Position numbers and translations under genes: made by a program. From the NCBI RefSeq assembly GCF_013371465.1, contig NZ_JABWDU010000001.1:921794-985793 (forward strand): DNA of 64,000 bases, given 5' to 3'. The stretch comes from Ensifer oleiphilus (GTDB lineage: Bacteria > Pseudomonadota > Alphaproteobacteria > Rhizobiales > Rhizobiaceae). The notes beneath the pieces are model-generated. The model worked only from the letters and a program-made list of their open reading frames with translations. It had not been told where the DNA came from and ran no database searches. The stretch's first letter is position 1; every line of letters begins with the position of its first letter. Of this stretch, positions 36,190-44,876 are shown piece after piece.

Positions 36190-36666
36190 TCAGCCTTCCA
36201 TCTCGCTTGAGGAAAGCCGTCGCGTCAGCTGATGCAGGGTTTCCCGGATCTCGCCGGCTTCCTCCAGGCTACAACCCGATGCCTTGCCGATATCCGCCAG
36301 AATACCGAAGGCCTCGGTCTTGAGGTCGCGGCCCTTGTCCGTCAGGCTGACGATAACCTGCCGCTCGTCACCGGGATCGCGCTGGCGGCCGACATAGCCT
36401 GCCGCCTCCAGTCGTTTGAGCAGGGGAGACAGTGTTCCCGAATCCAGCCCGATCTCCTCGCCGATCCGCTTGACCGTCATCCCGTCCCGTTGCCAGAGCG
36501 CCAGCAACACAAGATATTGCGGGTAGGTAAGGCCGAAACGATCCAGCAGCGGCTTGTAAGCGCGCGTGAAGGCGTGGGCGGCGGAATAGACGGCGAAACA
36601 GAGCTGTTTGCCGAGCGTCAGCGCTTCGTCGGAGATCGCTTCGGATTGTGCCGCTTTCGTCGTCAT
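36190..36666 (-). CDS. ohrR: MarR-family organic-hydroperoxide repressor
   Basis: The product is 158 aa. Cys23 in [10 protein letters not shown] is the peroxide-sensing cysteine of OhrR, and the winged helix ([20 protein letters not shown]) follows. Oxidation of that cysteine by organic hydroperoxides normally releases the repressor from DNA. It is divergent from ohr, across two palindromes at 36705-36736. The ATG at 36666 is preceded by AGGGAC; an extension to 36708 would run through the operator. Confidence 0.92.
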   Translation of the reverse strand: MTTKAAQSEAISDEALTLGKQLCFAVYSAAHAFTRAYKPLLDRFGLTYPQYLVLLALWQRDGMTVKRIGEEIGLDSGTLSPLLKRLEAAGYVGRQRDPGDERQVIVSLTDKGRDLKTEAFGILADIGKASGCSLEEAGEIRETLHQLTRRLSSSEMEG

Positions 36667-36704
36667 GTCCCTATTGTCGCAAATCTGGGCCGAAAATGCA
36701 ATTT

Positions 36705-36736
36705 GCAAAATTAATTTGCGTGCAATTTAATATTGC
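36705..36736. promoter_or_regulatory. Two OhrR operator palindromes
   Basis: GCAAA-ATTAA-TTTGC (36705-36719) and GCAAT-TTAAT-ATTGC (36722-36736) are adjacent palindromes two bases apart, between ohrR and ohr. Their AT-rich form and position suit OhrR binding controlling both genes. Confidence 0.7.
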
Positions 36737-36782
36737 GATACATATCTGCATCGACATTGAAAACGTACTGGAGACACCGCCA

Positions 36783-37205
36783 ATGCCCATTCTCTATCGT
36801 ACCACTGCATCCGCAACCGGTGGCCGCGCCGGCCAGGCCAAGAGCGCCGATGGCGTTCTCGACGTCACGCTTACCGTGCCGAAGGAACTGGGCGGTGACG
36901 GCGCCCGCGGCACCAATCCCGAGCAGCTCTTTGCTGCCGGCTATTCCGCCTGCTTCCTCGGCGCGCTCAAGTTCGTCGCCGGCAAGGAGAAGGTAAAGCT
37001 TCCCGAAGACACCACCGTGACCGGCACGGTCGGAATCGGCCCGCGCGAAGACGGCGCCGGTTTCGGCATCGACGCAGCACTCGAAATCTCGTCGCCGGGC
37101 GTTGACAAGGCAGTGCTCGAAGACCTCGTCCAGAAGGCGCATATCGTTTGCCCCTACAGCCACGCGACCAAGGGCAATATCGACGTCAAGCTCACCGTCG
37201 CCTGA
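36783..37205 (+). CDS. ohr: Organic hydroperoxide resistance protein
   Basis: Thiol peroxidase of the Ohr/OsmC family, 140 aa, reducing organic hydroperoxides to alcohols with lipoyl thiols. Catalytic Cys57 (YSACFLGAL) and resolving Cys123 (IVCPYSHAT) are present. GGAG precedes the ATG. It is divergent from ohrR and ends in a strong terminator. Confidence 0.96.
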   Translation: MPILYRTTASATGGRAGQAKSADGVLDVTLTVPKELGGDGARGTNPEQLFAAGYSACFLGALKFVAGKEKVKLPEDTTVTGTVGIGPREDGAGFGIDAALEISSPGVDKAVLEDLVQKAHIVCPYSHATKGNIDVKLTVA

Positions 37206-37230
37206 GCCACTGGTTTCTCACGAAACGACA

Positions 37231-37262
37231 AAGCCCGGCGGGAACCATCCCGCCGGGCTTTA
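37231..37262 (+). terminator. Terminator of ohr
   Basis: The 12-bp perfect stem AAGCCCGGCGGG/CCCGCCGGGCTT with an AACCAT loop begins 26 bases past the ohr stop. Confidence 0.85.
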
Positions 37263-37340
37263 CTGTTCTCCAGATACAGATACGCGCGGCATTGAAGGCG
37301 AGGGAAGGTTATCCGTTTCCCTCACGTGCCCACGGCTACA

Positions 37341-37553
37341 TCAAGCCTTCTTCAGGAATTCGGTGCGCAGGACCAGCCCCTTGATCTTTTCGACCCGGCA
37401 CTCGACTTCGTCGGGATTGTCGGTGAGGCGGATGCCCTTGACCACCGTGCCGCGCTTCAGCGTGGTCGAGGTGCCCTTGACCTTCAGATCCTTGATCAGG
37501 GTGACGTTGTCGCCGTCATTGAGGATGGCGCCGTTCGAATCTTTCACGTCCAT
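37341..37553 (-). CDS. Short PhnA-domain (YjdM-like) protein
   Basis: The product is 70 aa; AAGGAG precedes the ATG at 37553. It matches the C-terminal SH3-like domain of PhnA/YjdM proteins: MDVKDSNGAILNDGDNVTL, DLKVKGTSTTLKRGTVVKGI and VLRTEFLKKA. The N-terminal zinc ribbon of the ~110-residue E. coli protein is absent. Despite the historical name it is not known to act on phosphonates. It is followed by the HerA-like gene on the same strand, but the genes are 89 bases apart. Confidence 0.85.
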   Translation of the reverse strand: MDVKDSNGAILNDGDNVTLIKDLKVKGTSTTLKRGTVVKGIRLTDNPDEVECRVEKIKGLVLRTEFLKKA

Positions 37554-37642
37554 GGGATGCTCCTTTCAAGATGCGGGCACGCCCTGATCCGGTGGACCAG
37601 GGCGTGCGGAATTCGTCCTTCGTGTCGTCTTGGCCTACGGAG

Positions 37643-39205
37643 TTAGCGTCTGCTCAGGCTTCCGAGAATGCCGCGCACCAGCGCCCGGCCCACCTGTGTT
37701 GCAACGGTGCGGGCAACCGATTTCATCGCCGCCTCCACCACCGTCTCGCGTTGGTACCCGGAAGACTTCGGGCGTGCCTGCTTTCCAGCAGGCGCCGCCG
37801 GCTCGTCGTCGCCGAAGCCCGGCAGCGTCCAGCGGCTGCCGCCGGTATTGGCCTCTACCGGTTCCGGCTCTGCCTGCTGCTGCGCTTCCGCCGCCTTCTT
37901 CGCCCGTGCGGTCAGCATTTCATAGGCCGATTCCCGATCGAAATCTTCGTCGTACTGGCCACGAACCGGGCTGACATCCAGGACCTTCTGCCGCTCTTCC
38001 GCCGAAAGCGGGCCGACGCGGGATTGTGGCGGGCGCACAAGGGTGCGTTCCACGATCGACGGCGCACCCTTGCCCTCGAGCGTCGAGACCAGCGCCTCGC
38101 CGGTGCCGAGATTGGTAATGACCGTGGCGCAGTCGAAGTCCGGGTTGGGGCGGAAGGTGTCCGCGGCGGTCTTCACCGCTTTCTGGTCGCGCGGGGTATA
38201 GGCGCGCAACGCATGCTGGACGCGGTTGCCGAGCTGGCCGAGGATCGTTTCCGGCACGTCGAGCGGGTTCTGCGTGACGAAATAGACGCCGACGCCCTTG
38301 GAGCGGATCAGGCGCACCACCTGTTCGACGCGTTCCGTCAGCACCTTCGGCGCATCATTGAACAACAGATGCGCCTCGTCGAAGAAGAACACCAGCTTCG
38401 GTTTTTCGGGGTCGCCGACTTCGGGCAGTTCCTCGAACAGCTCGGACAGGAGCCAGAGCAGGAAGGTCGCGTAAAGACGCGGGTTCATCATCAGCTTGTC
38501 GGCGGCCAGCACAGAGATCGCGCCGCGCCCGTCATTGGTCGTGCGCATGATGTCGGTGATCTTCAGCGCCGGTTCGCCGAAGAAATGTTCGGCGCCCTGC
38601 TGTTCCAGGATCAGAAGCTCTCGCTGGATCGAGCCGACCGAGGCCTTGGAGATGAAGCCGAACTGGTTGGAAAGCTGGGTGGCGTTCTCGCCCATGTAGT
38701 TGAGCAGCGCCTGCAGGTCCTTCAGGTCGAGCAGCGGCAGGCCACCCTGATCGGCGATCTTGAAGGCGATGTTGAGCACGCCTTCCTGCGCGTCCGTCGC
38801 ATTCATCAACCGCGACAGGAGGAGAGGGCCCATTTCCGACATGGTGGTGCGGACGCGGTGGCCCTTCTCGCCGTAGAGATCCCAGAAGATCACGGGGAAT
38901 TCCTGGAACTCGTAAGGGGCGGTCGGCAAGCCGATCTGCTCGGCACGCTTCGTGATGAAGTCCTTCGGCTCGCCGATCGCGCCGATGCCCGAAAGGTCGC
39001 CCTTGACGTCGGCGCAGAACACCGGAACGCCGGCATTCGAAAAGCCTTCGGCCAGGATCTGCAGGGTGATGGTCTTGCCGGTGCCGGTTGCGCCGGTGAT
39101 GAGCCCGTGGCGGTTGCCGAATTTCAGCTCGAGATATTCGCCCTTGTTGATCGAATCATCCGGCTTGCGGCTGGCGCCGATAAAGAGCTTGCCTTCTTCC
39201 ACCAT
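37643..39205 (-). CDS. HerA-like ATPase, DUF853 family
   Basis: 520-aa FtsK/HerA-type P-loop ATPase. Walker A GATGTGKT lies at 38-45 and Walker B is the KLVFFFDEAH region. The DUF853 hallmarks HGLITGATGTGKT, DVKGDLSGIG, VRLIRSKGVGVYFVTQNPLD and ALRAYTPRDQKAVKTAA are present. The C-terminal part (about 400-490) is low-complexity, rich in Ala, Gln and Pro, and ends in a basic segment. Members are often annotated as helicases; the biological role is not settled. The expected oligomeric form is a hexamer. It is a single gene. Confidence 0.9.
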   Translation of the reverse strand: MVEEGKLFIGASRKPDDSINKGEYLELKFGNRHGLITGATGTGKTITLQILAEGFSNAGVPVFCADVKGDLSGIGAIGEPKDFITKRAEQIGLPTAPYEFQEFPVIFWDLYGEKGHRVRTTMSEMGPLLLSRLMNATDAQEGVLNIAFKIADQGGLPLLDLKDLQALLNYMGENATQLSNQFGFISKASVGSIQRELLILEQQGAEHFFGEPALKITDIMRTTNDGRGAISVLAADKLMMNPRLYATFLLWLLSELFEELPEVGDPEKPKLVFFFDEAHLLFNDAPKVLTERVEQVVRLIRSKGVGVYFVTQNPLDVPETILGQLGNRVQHALRAYTPRDQKAVKTAADTFRPNPDFDCATVITNLGTGEALVSTLEGKGAPSIVERTLVRPPQSRVGPLSAEERQKVLDVSPVRGQYDEDFDRESAYEMLTARAKKAAEAQQQAEPEPVEANTGGSRWTLPGFGDDEPAAPAGKQARPKSSGYQRETVVEAAMKSVARTVATQVGRALVRGILGSLSRR

Positions 39206-39564
39206 GTGGGCTTCATCTCCGTTTCATCAATGAAAGCGGGCGGTTCGCGGCTAACCTGCCGAGGCCCGTCATCGAAATGTGGCTCGACCCTGTTATAGGC
39301 GGTGGCGCTCTACCCGGCAACAAGGCGATTGCGGCGCGCAACCGCGAAAGTTGCGCAAAGGGGAGGGGCGGATCGGTCGCATTGCCAAGCGGCCGCGAGC
39401 GTGAAACGATCATGCCGACCCGCGGAAATGAACGCCGGCGCGAAGTGCTAAGCGCTGTTTGAAAGCTGGTGATTTGCCCGGCATTCCATCCCATCTTCGC
39501 TTGTTATTTGAGACGTGATCATTTACCTTGACGTCAACGTCAAAATGCAACGAGGGAGTTATCC
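39206..39564. other. Divergent promoter region, no gene seen
   Basis: 359 bases between the HerA-like gene (minus) and the plus-strand gene at 39565. Directly before the latter, TTGACGTCAACGTCAA (about 39528-39543) contains an internal repeat of ACGTCAA and could be part of its promoter. No small gene or RNA was recognised. Confidence 0.45.
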
Positions 39565-39957
39565 ATGAATGAACTGGTCACGCGCGTAGCGGAGAATGTC
39601 GGCCTCGAGCCTGCGACGGCTGAAAAGGCTGTCGGCATGATCCTCGGCTTCCTGCAGCGCGAAGCGGCCGATGGCCCGGTTGCCCAGATGATCGCATCGA
39701 TCCCGGGCGCGACCGACCTGATCGCACAGTACAATGGCGAAGGCACGGGCGGCGGCGGCCTGCTCGGCGGCCTGATGTCGGCGATCGGCGGCGGCGGCGT
39801 CATGGCGCTCGGCCAGCAGCTGATGAGCCAGGGCCTCGGCATGGGCGAGATCACTTCGCTCGCCAAGGAAACCATTGCATTCGCCAAGGAAAAGGCTGGC
39901 GCAGACGTCGTCGACGAAGTCGTCGCCTCGGTCCCGGGCCTCAGCCAGTTCGTCTGA
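39565..39957 (+). CDS. Small Gly-rich protein, DUF2267/DUF2780-like
   Basis: The product is 130 aa; the ATG follows GAGGGAG. Helical N-terminus (LVTRVAENVGLEPATAEKAV), then a Gly-rich linker (GTGGGGLLGGLMSAIGGGGV) and a helical C-terminus. The overall pattern resembles small DUF2267/DUF2780 proteins whose function is unknown. No signal peptide is seen. It is followed by a strong terminator. Confidence 0.65.
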   Translation: MNELVTRVAENVGLEPATAEKAVGMILGFLQREAADGPVAQMIASIPGATDLIAQYNGEGTGGGGLLGGLMSAIGGGGVMALGQQLMSQGLGMGEITSLAKETIAFAKEKAGADVVDEVVASVPGLSQFV

Positions 39958-39980
39958 TCCCTTTCGGGTGCATCGAACGA

Positions 39981-40013
39981 AAACCCACCGGCGCTGGCGC
40001 CGGTGGGTTTTTT
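39981..40013 (+). terminator. Strong intrinsic terminator
   Basis: AAACCCACCGGCG pairs with CGCCGGTGGGTTT around a CTGG loop, followed by TTT. It ends the 130-aa gene and faces the minus-strand MBL gene. Confidence 0.88.
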
Positions 40014-40043
40014 GTTGCCTCCGTGTCCATCCTCGATCCACGC

Positions 40044-40691
40044 TCAGCCGTCCGCGCCGCGTTCCAGCCGGTGCATCATCGCATCGATCTGGCGTCCCGT
40101 TTCCCGGGCATCGGTTTGGTGAAACGGCTGCCCCTTCGCTAGGCTGGGCACCAGCACGTCGAACGCCAGCGTCTTGATCAGTGCCAGCGAGTCGAGATAG
40201 GCGGCCCTGTCGCTGCTGTTCAAAACGGCGCCGATCCATCGTCCGTCTTTCAGGAAGATGGTATCGCCGGTGAAGAGATAGCGACGCCGGCCATCGTCCC
40301 AGAGAAAGCAGGCCGAGCCTGCCGTGTGGCCGGGCGTGGGGATCACTTCGAAATCGGGGAAATGCAGTTCACGATCACCAAAGCCACCCACCATGCGGCA
40401 ATGCGGGAGGATCTGCCGGCGCTCCCGTTCCGGCCCGAACAGCGGCGCGCTGAGGTGCTCGCAAACCCAATCGCAGGACGGCATCGCCTGGTGATGGTGA
40501 TTGATATATTGCCGGGCGAAAGCCCCCGTCGACAGCAGTCCGTCAGCCTCTTCTGCCAGTCGTCGTGAGGCGTAGACGATGAGGTTGCCATCCGGGCGAC
40601 GAAGGACGAAGGCGCGACCGGTGAAATCCGGTGCGAAGCTCAGCCGCTCGGCGCCGACGCCATAGAGGGTGTCGAACAGATGTTCCATCAT
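40044..40691 (-). CDS. MBL-fold hydrolase with a non-canonical metal motif
   Basis: The product is 215 aa. The metallo-beta-lactamase fold is recognised by FEVIPTPGHTAGSACFLWDD and LFTGDTIFL. Where HxHxDH is expected the sequence reads HHHQAM, so the Asp and the third His of the first motif are missing; a different metal set, or loss of activity, is possible. It overlaps the MFS gene upstream by four bases, in an operon wrbA-MFS-MBL, implying a role with that exporter. Confidence 0.78.
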   Translation of the reverse strand: MMEHLFDTLYGVGAERLSFAPDFTGRAFVLRRPDGNLIVYASRRLAEEADGLLSTGAFARQYINHHHQAMPSCDWVCEHLSAPLFGPERERRQILPHCRMVGGFGDRELHFPDFEVIPTPGHTAGSACFLWDDGRRRYLFTGDTIFLKDGRWIGAVLNSSDRAAYLDSLALIKTLAFDVLVPSLAKGQPFHQTDARETGRQIDAMMHRLERGADG

Positions 40692-41896
40692 GCGGTCTCC
40701 CGCGGCTTGGTACGAAGGGCGTTATCGAGGATGGTGGCAAGCAGGATGCAGCAGAGAGCGCCTGCCCCGATGAAGGCCGCGCCCGACGTCCAGCCATAAG
40801 CTTCGATCGCGGCTCCCACAGCGACCGGGCCGATGAGTTGCCCGAGATTGCTCCCCTGCATTAACAGCCCCATCGCCATCGGTGCGAGTGCCGGGCGGGG
40901 CGACAGCATCGGGACCGTCGAGATCAACGTGGCGGGGATCAGGCCGCCGATAGCCGAAAAAAGGACGCACAGTGCAAAGGTCAGTGTGTCACCGGATTGA
41001 GACAGGAAGATCCACAGGCCGGATGCACCCATCAGCGTTGCAGCAACGATGACCAGACCGCCACGGCCGACGCCCCGGGACAGCATGGTGCCTGCGGCAA
41101 GATTGCCGATAACGTTGGCAAGGGTGATGAAAGCACTGAGCAAGCCTGCTGTCCCAAGTGAAATATGCATGCGCGTGACGAGCAGGATCGGCAGGAAGCT
41201 GAACAGCGTGAATGTCATCAGGCTGTAGAGGGTGAAAAGGGCAAAGAGCAGGAGAGGTCCACGGCTTGTCAGTGTTGCGCTCACGTCCGCCCGCAAGCCG
41301 CCGGAGGAGGCGCACGGCCCAGCCGTGGCGGGCGATACCGCTGTGATAACCGTCAGCAGGCTAAGGAGCGCGACGACGCCGTTGATCCACCAGATCGCCT
41401 GCCAGCTTTGAAACAGCGGGCCGGAGAGCATGGCGATCGCCATGCCGGCCGGCATGAAGCAGCTCCAGAACGCAAAGACGAGATCGCGCCTCGTCGAGGC
41501 GACGATGCGCATGAGGATTGCCGGACCGGTCACGATAACCAGCAGGAAGCCAAAGCCTTCGAAGATGCGCGACAGGATAAGCAGCGTGAAATTCGGGCTG
41601 GCGGCGCCAATCAGGATGCCGATAAGGAGAATGCCCATCCCGATGCCCAGCATGCGCCGGTCGCCGATTGCGGCGACCATTGCGCCCGCAGGCATCCCGC
41701 CGACAACGCCGACGATCGCGAAGACGGACGTGATCCAGCCGAGTGCGGTCAGGTCAAGCCCGAGATCGGCTTGCAAGAGCGGGCCGGCGATTAGCCCTTT
41801 GCCAACCTGCATCGCTGAAACCATGCCGGCCACAACGACGGCCGTGACGGCGATCCAGTCGGTTCTCTCAGGGGTAAAAGCAACAACGGCCGACAT
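40688..41896 (-). CDS. MFS transporter
   Basis: 402 aa with about 12 hydrophobic helices and the typical loop 2-3 motif GAMVAAIGDRRMLG. Probably an exporter of a small molecule in the inner membrane. It begins one base inside the wrbA stop (TGATG) and overlaps the MBL gene downstream by four bases, so all three should be made from one mRNA. The substrate cannot be told from sequence. Confidence 0.86.
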   Translation of the reverse strand: MSAVVAFTPERTDWIAVTAVVVAGMVSAMQVGKGLIAGPLLQADLGLDLTALGWITSVFAIVGVVGGMPAGAMVAAIGDRRMLGIGMGILLIGILIGAASPNFTLLILSRIFEGFGFLLVIVTGPAILMRIVASTRRDLVFAFWSCFMPAGMAIAMLSGPLFQSWQAIWWINGVVALLSLLTVITAVSPATAGPCASSGGLRADVSATLTSRGPLLLFALFTLYSLMTFTLFSFLPILLVTRMHISLGTAGLLSAFITLANVIGNLAAGTMLSRGVGRGGLVIVAATLMGASGLWIFLSQSGDTLTFALCVLFSAIGGLIPATLISTVPMLSPRPALAPMAMGLLMQGSNLGQLIGPVAVGAAIEAYGWTSGAAFIGAGALCCILLATILDNALRTKPRETA

Positions 41897-42528
41897 CAGG
41901 CGAGCTCCGCCACACGTGCCCTGCCGGCGACCAGTGCCGAGGCCAGTTCGGCGACGTGGCGGCCTTGGAAGCGCGCGCCGTCCAGTTCGTTGGCGCTCGG
42001 CTGCCGGTCGCCGCCATTGCCGTCGTCGGCGAGCGTCGAGGCGCCATAGGGCGAGCCGCCGGTGATTTCATCCATGCGCATCTGGCCCTTGAAGCTATAG
42101 GGCAGGCCGGCGATCACCATGCCGAGATGCAGCAGCACCGTATGCGTCGCAAGGATCGTCGACTCCTGGCCGCCATGCTGGCTGCCGGTCGAGGTGAAGA
42201 CGCTGCCGATCTTTCCGACCAAGCCATCCTTGGCCCAGACACCGCCAGCCTGATCGAGAAAATTCTTCATCTGCGCGGCCATGTTGCCGAAGCGGGTCGG
42301 CGTTCCCAGGATAATTGCGTCATAGTCGGGCAGTTCCGCAACGCTTGCCACCGGTGCCTCCTGGTCGCGCTTGTAGCCGGATTTGATCGCGACAGCCTCG
42401 GGAACGATCTCCGGCACCCGTTTCAACGAAACGCTTGCGCCTGCAGCGCGCGCGCCTTCGGCAACGGCTGAGGCCATCGTCTCGATGTGGCCGTAGGAGG
42501 AGTAGTAAAGCACGAGGATCTTGGCCAT
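41896..42528 (-). CDS. wrbA: NAD(P)H:quinone oxidoreductase, WrbA type
   Basis: FMN-dependent quinone reductase, 210 aa. The flavodoxin-like fold begins [19 protein letters not shown], contains the FMN-binding [20 protein letters not shown] and [12 protein letters not shown], and ends like typical WrbA proteins ([19 protein letters not shown]). It reduces quinones by two electrons, avoiding semiquinones. It is first in the wrbA-MFS-MBL operon and divergent from a LysR gene. Confidence 0.93.
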   Translation of the reverse strand: MAKILVLYYSSYGHIETMASAVAEGARAAGASVSLKRVPEIVPEAVAIKSGYKRDQEAPVASVAELPDYDAIILGTPTRFGNMAAQMKNFLDQAGGVWAKDGLVGKIGSVFTSTGSQHGGQESTILATHTVLLHLGMVIAGLPYSFKGQMRMDEITGGSPYGASTLADDGNGGDRQPSANELDGARFQGRHVAELASALVAGRARVAELA

Positions 42529-42658
42529 TTCGTTTTCCCTTGTTCTGCCTGCGCCGGCTCGCGGCTCAGGCGATGCTGTTGATGACAACGAGAATGGCGG
42601 CTTTGATTGATCTGAAAAAGTGAGATAAAATGCATCAAACTGATCTATCGGATCGATC

Positions 42659-43567
42659 ATGATTGATGCCTTGACGCTCGACCAGATGCGGACATTCGTG
42701 GTGGTGGCCGAAAGCGGCAGCTTCCGCTCAGGGGCCGCCAGGCTCTCGCGCGTCCAGTCCGCCGTCAGCCACGCCATCGCCAATCTCGAGGCCGGGCTCG
42801 GCGTTTTCCTGTTCGACCGCTCCGGCCATCGGCCGGTGCTGACGGCGGAAGGGCGCGCCTTGCTTGCCAATGCACGCGATATCCTGCTGCGCGTCGATGC
42901 CATGCGCGCCCGCGCCCGTGGCCTTGGCAAGGGCATCGAACTGGAACTGTCCCTGATCGTCGACACGCTGTTCCCGATCGCGACGGTCGGCACTGCGTTG
43001 ACGGAAATGCGGGTCGCCTATCCGTCCGTCGCCATCCGGCTCGCGGTCGCGCCGCTGGGTGGGCCGCTCGATGGCCTGATCGAACGGCGCTTCACGCTCG
43101 GCATCATGGTGGGGGAGGATTTTCGCGACCCTGCCATCGGCCGGCAGGCGCTAGCAGACGTGCACCTGACAGCGGTGGTGTCCACCCAGCATCCCCTCGG
43201 CCTTAGCGCCGTGAACGGCGTGCTCGGCAGCCCGGAGCTTGCCGACCATCTGCAGATTGTCCTGTCGGATCCTTCGCAGCGCTCCGAGGGGCGTGACTTC
43301 GGCGTGCTGTCGCCGCAGACCTGCCGCGTTGGCAGCCAGGATGCCAAACATGCGATGATCCTTGCGGGTCTCGGGTGGGGCCGCCTGCCGCTGTGGCAGG
43401 TGGAGCGGGACCTCGCCGAGGGGCGGCTTGTCCGCTTGCTGACGGCCTCGCTCGGGCGCAACAGCCAGGTGGCAGCGGAAGCCTATCTCGTGCACCGGAT
43501 CGACGAACCGCTCGGGCCGGCGGCGCGCTTCTTTGGCGAGGCGCTCGCGCGTCTTTGCGAACGCTGA
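42659..43567 (+). CDS. LysR-family regulator of the wrbA operon (inferred)
   Basis: 302 aa. The helix-turn-helix ([20 protein letters not shown]) and effector domain are typical of LysR regulators. It is divergent from wrbA across 130 bases, the classic LysR arrangement, so it likely controls the wrbA-MFS-MBL operon. The effector may be a quinone or aromatic, judging by its neighbour only. Confidence 0.88.
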   Translation: MIDALTLDQMRTFVVVAESGSFRSGAARLSRVQSAVSHAIANLEAGLGVFLFDRSGHRPVLTAEGRALLANARDILLRVDAMRARARGLGKGIELELSLIVDTLFPIATVGTALTEMRVAYPSVAIRLAVAPLGGPLDGLIERRFTLGIMVGEDFRDPAIGRQALADVHLTAVVSTQHPLGLSAVNGVLGSPELADHLQIVLSDPSQRSEGRDFGVLSPQTCRVGSQDAKHAMILAGLGWGRLPLWQVERDLAEGRLVRLLTASLGRNSQVAAEAYLVHRIDEPLGPAARFFGEALARLCER

Positions 43568-43576
43568 CGGCAGCCC

Positions 43577-44737
43577 CTATCGCCTGCCGGCGGCGGCGAA
43601 GATCAGCGTGGAAACGACCAGCACCACGCCGACACCGAGCGGACCGGCGGCGGGATTGATCAACGACATCAGAAAGCCGGTGGCGCCCGATCCGGCCGCG
43701 CTGCCGGCAGCATAGGCAAGCGCAAAGGCGGCACTTCCCGCCACCAGCATGCTGCCGCGATACTCTTCGCCGAGCATGGTCAGCGCCGCCGTATAAAGCG
43801 CGAAGCTGGCAGCACCGATCACGGCGAACAGCGCCAGCAGCAGCGGCGCTGACGTGACCAGCGGAATGGCGAGATAGCCGGTTGCCGCCACCGCCGCCGC
43901 CGAGATCGCCACGCGTCGACGGGGCAATTTGTCGAGCAGGACGCCGACGAAGGGTTGCGCCAGCGCTGTCGGTACGGCAAGCACGGTGACGCTCAAGGCG
44001 GCAAAGGCCTGGCTATGGCCGGTCTTGACGAAATAGACCGGCATCGCCGAGATCGCCGCGATATCGGCAAAACCGAACATCAGTACCATCAGGATCAGGA
44101 TCGGCGCATGCCGGAAGAAGGCGAAGAGATCGCGCGTCGACGACGGCTCAGGCCGCGTCCGCGCGCCCATCGTCAGAAGTCCGGTCAGGAAGGCGACAAG
44201 AGTGATGTAGATCGCCAGCAGCGCAAAGCCGAGGCCGCCGCTGGTGCCGAGAAGCGGGATCGCCAGCGGCCCGGCGGCAAAGCCGCCGCACATGCCGGCG
44301 CCATAGAGGCCGGAGACCCGGCCGCGCAACCGGTCCGGACAGGCGGTGTTGAGCCAGGCTTCGCCGAGCATGAACACCATGCTGACGAAAAAGCCGAGCG
44401 CGAAGCGGGCGATGAACCAGACAGGAAGCGAGGAGGTCGACGCAAGCGTTGCCAGACACAGCGAGCAGCCGCAGAGACTGGCGATGATCAGCCTGTCGGC
44501 AGAGGCAAGCTTTGTCAGCCTGCCGAGCAGCAGGGTCGCCGCTGCAAGCCCGGCGGCGAAGCCCATGGCGTTGAGGCCGATCGTGGCGGCAGACACACCG
44601 CGCCCTTCGAGCGACAGCGAAATTAGCGGATAGGTGAGCCCTTGAGCGACGGAAAAGGCGGTCACCCCAAGCACGACGGCGATGATGGCCGGCCAGTCCG
44701 GAGCGAAGTCGCCCACCTCGACGGTTTTCGACGTCAT
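43577..44737 (-). CDS. MFS transporter
   Basis: 386 aa with about 12 hydrophobic helices; GRLTKLASADRLI fits the cytosolic loop 2-3 motif and DRLRGRVSGLYGAGMCGG a MFS signature near helix 5. It resembles drug/sugar exporters of the YcaD-like group. It lies 9 bases from the convergent LysR stop and 140 bases downstream of the aldo/keto reductase gene on the same strand. Confidence 0.86.
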   Translation of the reverse strand: MTSKTVEVGDFAPDWPAIIAVVLGVTAFSVAQGLTYPLISLSLEGRGVSAATIGLNAMGFAAGLAAATLLLGRLTKLASADRLIIASLCGCSLCLATLASTSSLPVWFIARFALGFFVSMVFMLGEAWLNTACPDRLRGRVSGLYGAGMCGGFAAGPLAIPLLGTSGGLGFALLAIYITLVAFLTGLLTMGARTRPEPSSTRDLFAFFRHAPILILMVLMFGFADIAAISAMPVYFVKTGHSQAFAALSVTVLAVPTALAQPFVGVLLDKLPRRRVAISAAAVAATGYLAIPLVTSAPLLLALFAVIGAASFALYTAALTMLGEEYRGSMLVAGSAAFALAYAAGSAAGSGATGFLMSLINPAAGPLGVGVVLVVSTLIFAAAGRR

Positions 44738-44784
44738 CAGCCCCTCCCAGACAGTGCGTCTTGCGGGAGATCGGCATCGATGTC

Positions 44785-44814
44785 CCCTGAGGGATCAGCG
44801 TCGATCCCTCAGGG
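44785..44814. repeat. Perfect 12-bp inverted repeat
   Basis: CCCTGAGGGATC (44785-44796) and GATCCCTCAGGG (44803-44814) with an AGCGTC spacer lie between the aldo/keto reductase gene and the downstream MFS gene. No T run follows on either strand. It may be an operator, an RNA stem that limits readthrough, or a weak terminator. Confidence 0.6.
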
Positions 44815-44876
44815 CTCTGCATAGATCATCCGCCGCCGGTTGGGAACTCGACCGGCGGCGGATCGGCAAACATTTG

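Noticed and set aside
42529-42658. LysR box between wrbA and its LysR gene
   Set aside because: AT-rich sequence with GATC repeats is present, but no single palindrome stood out enough to give coordinates.
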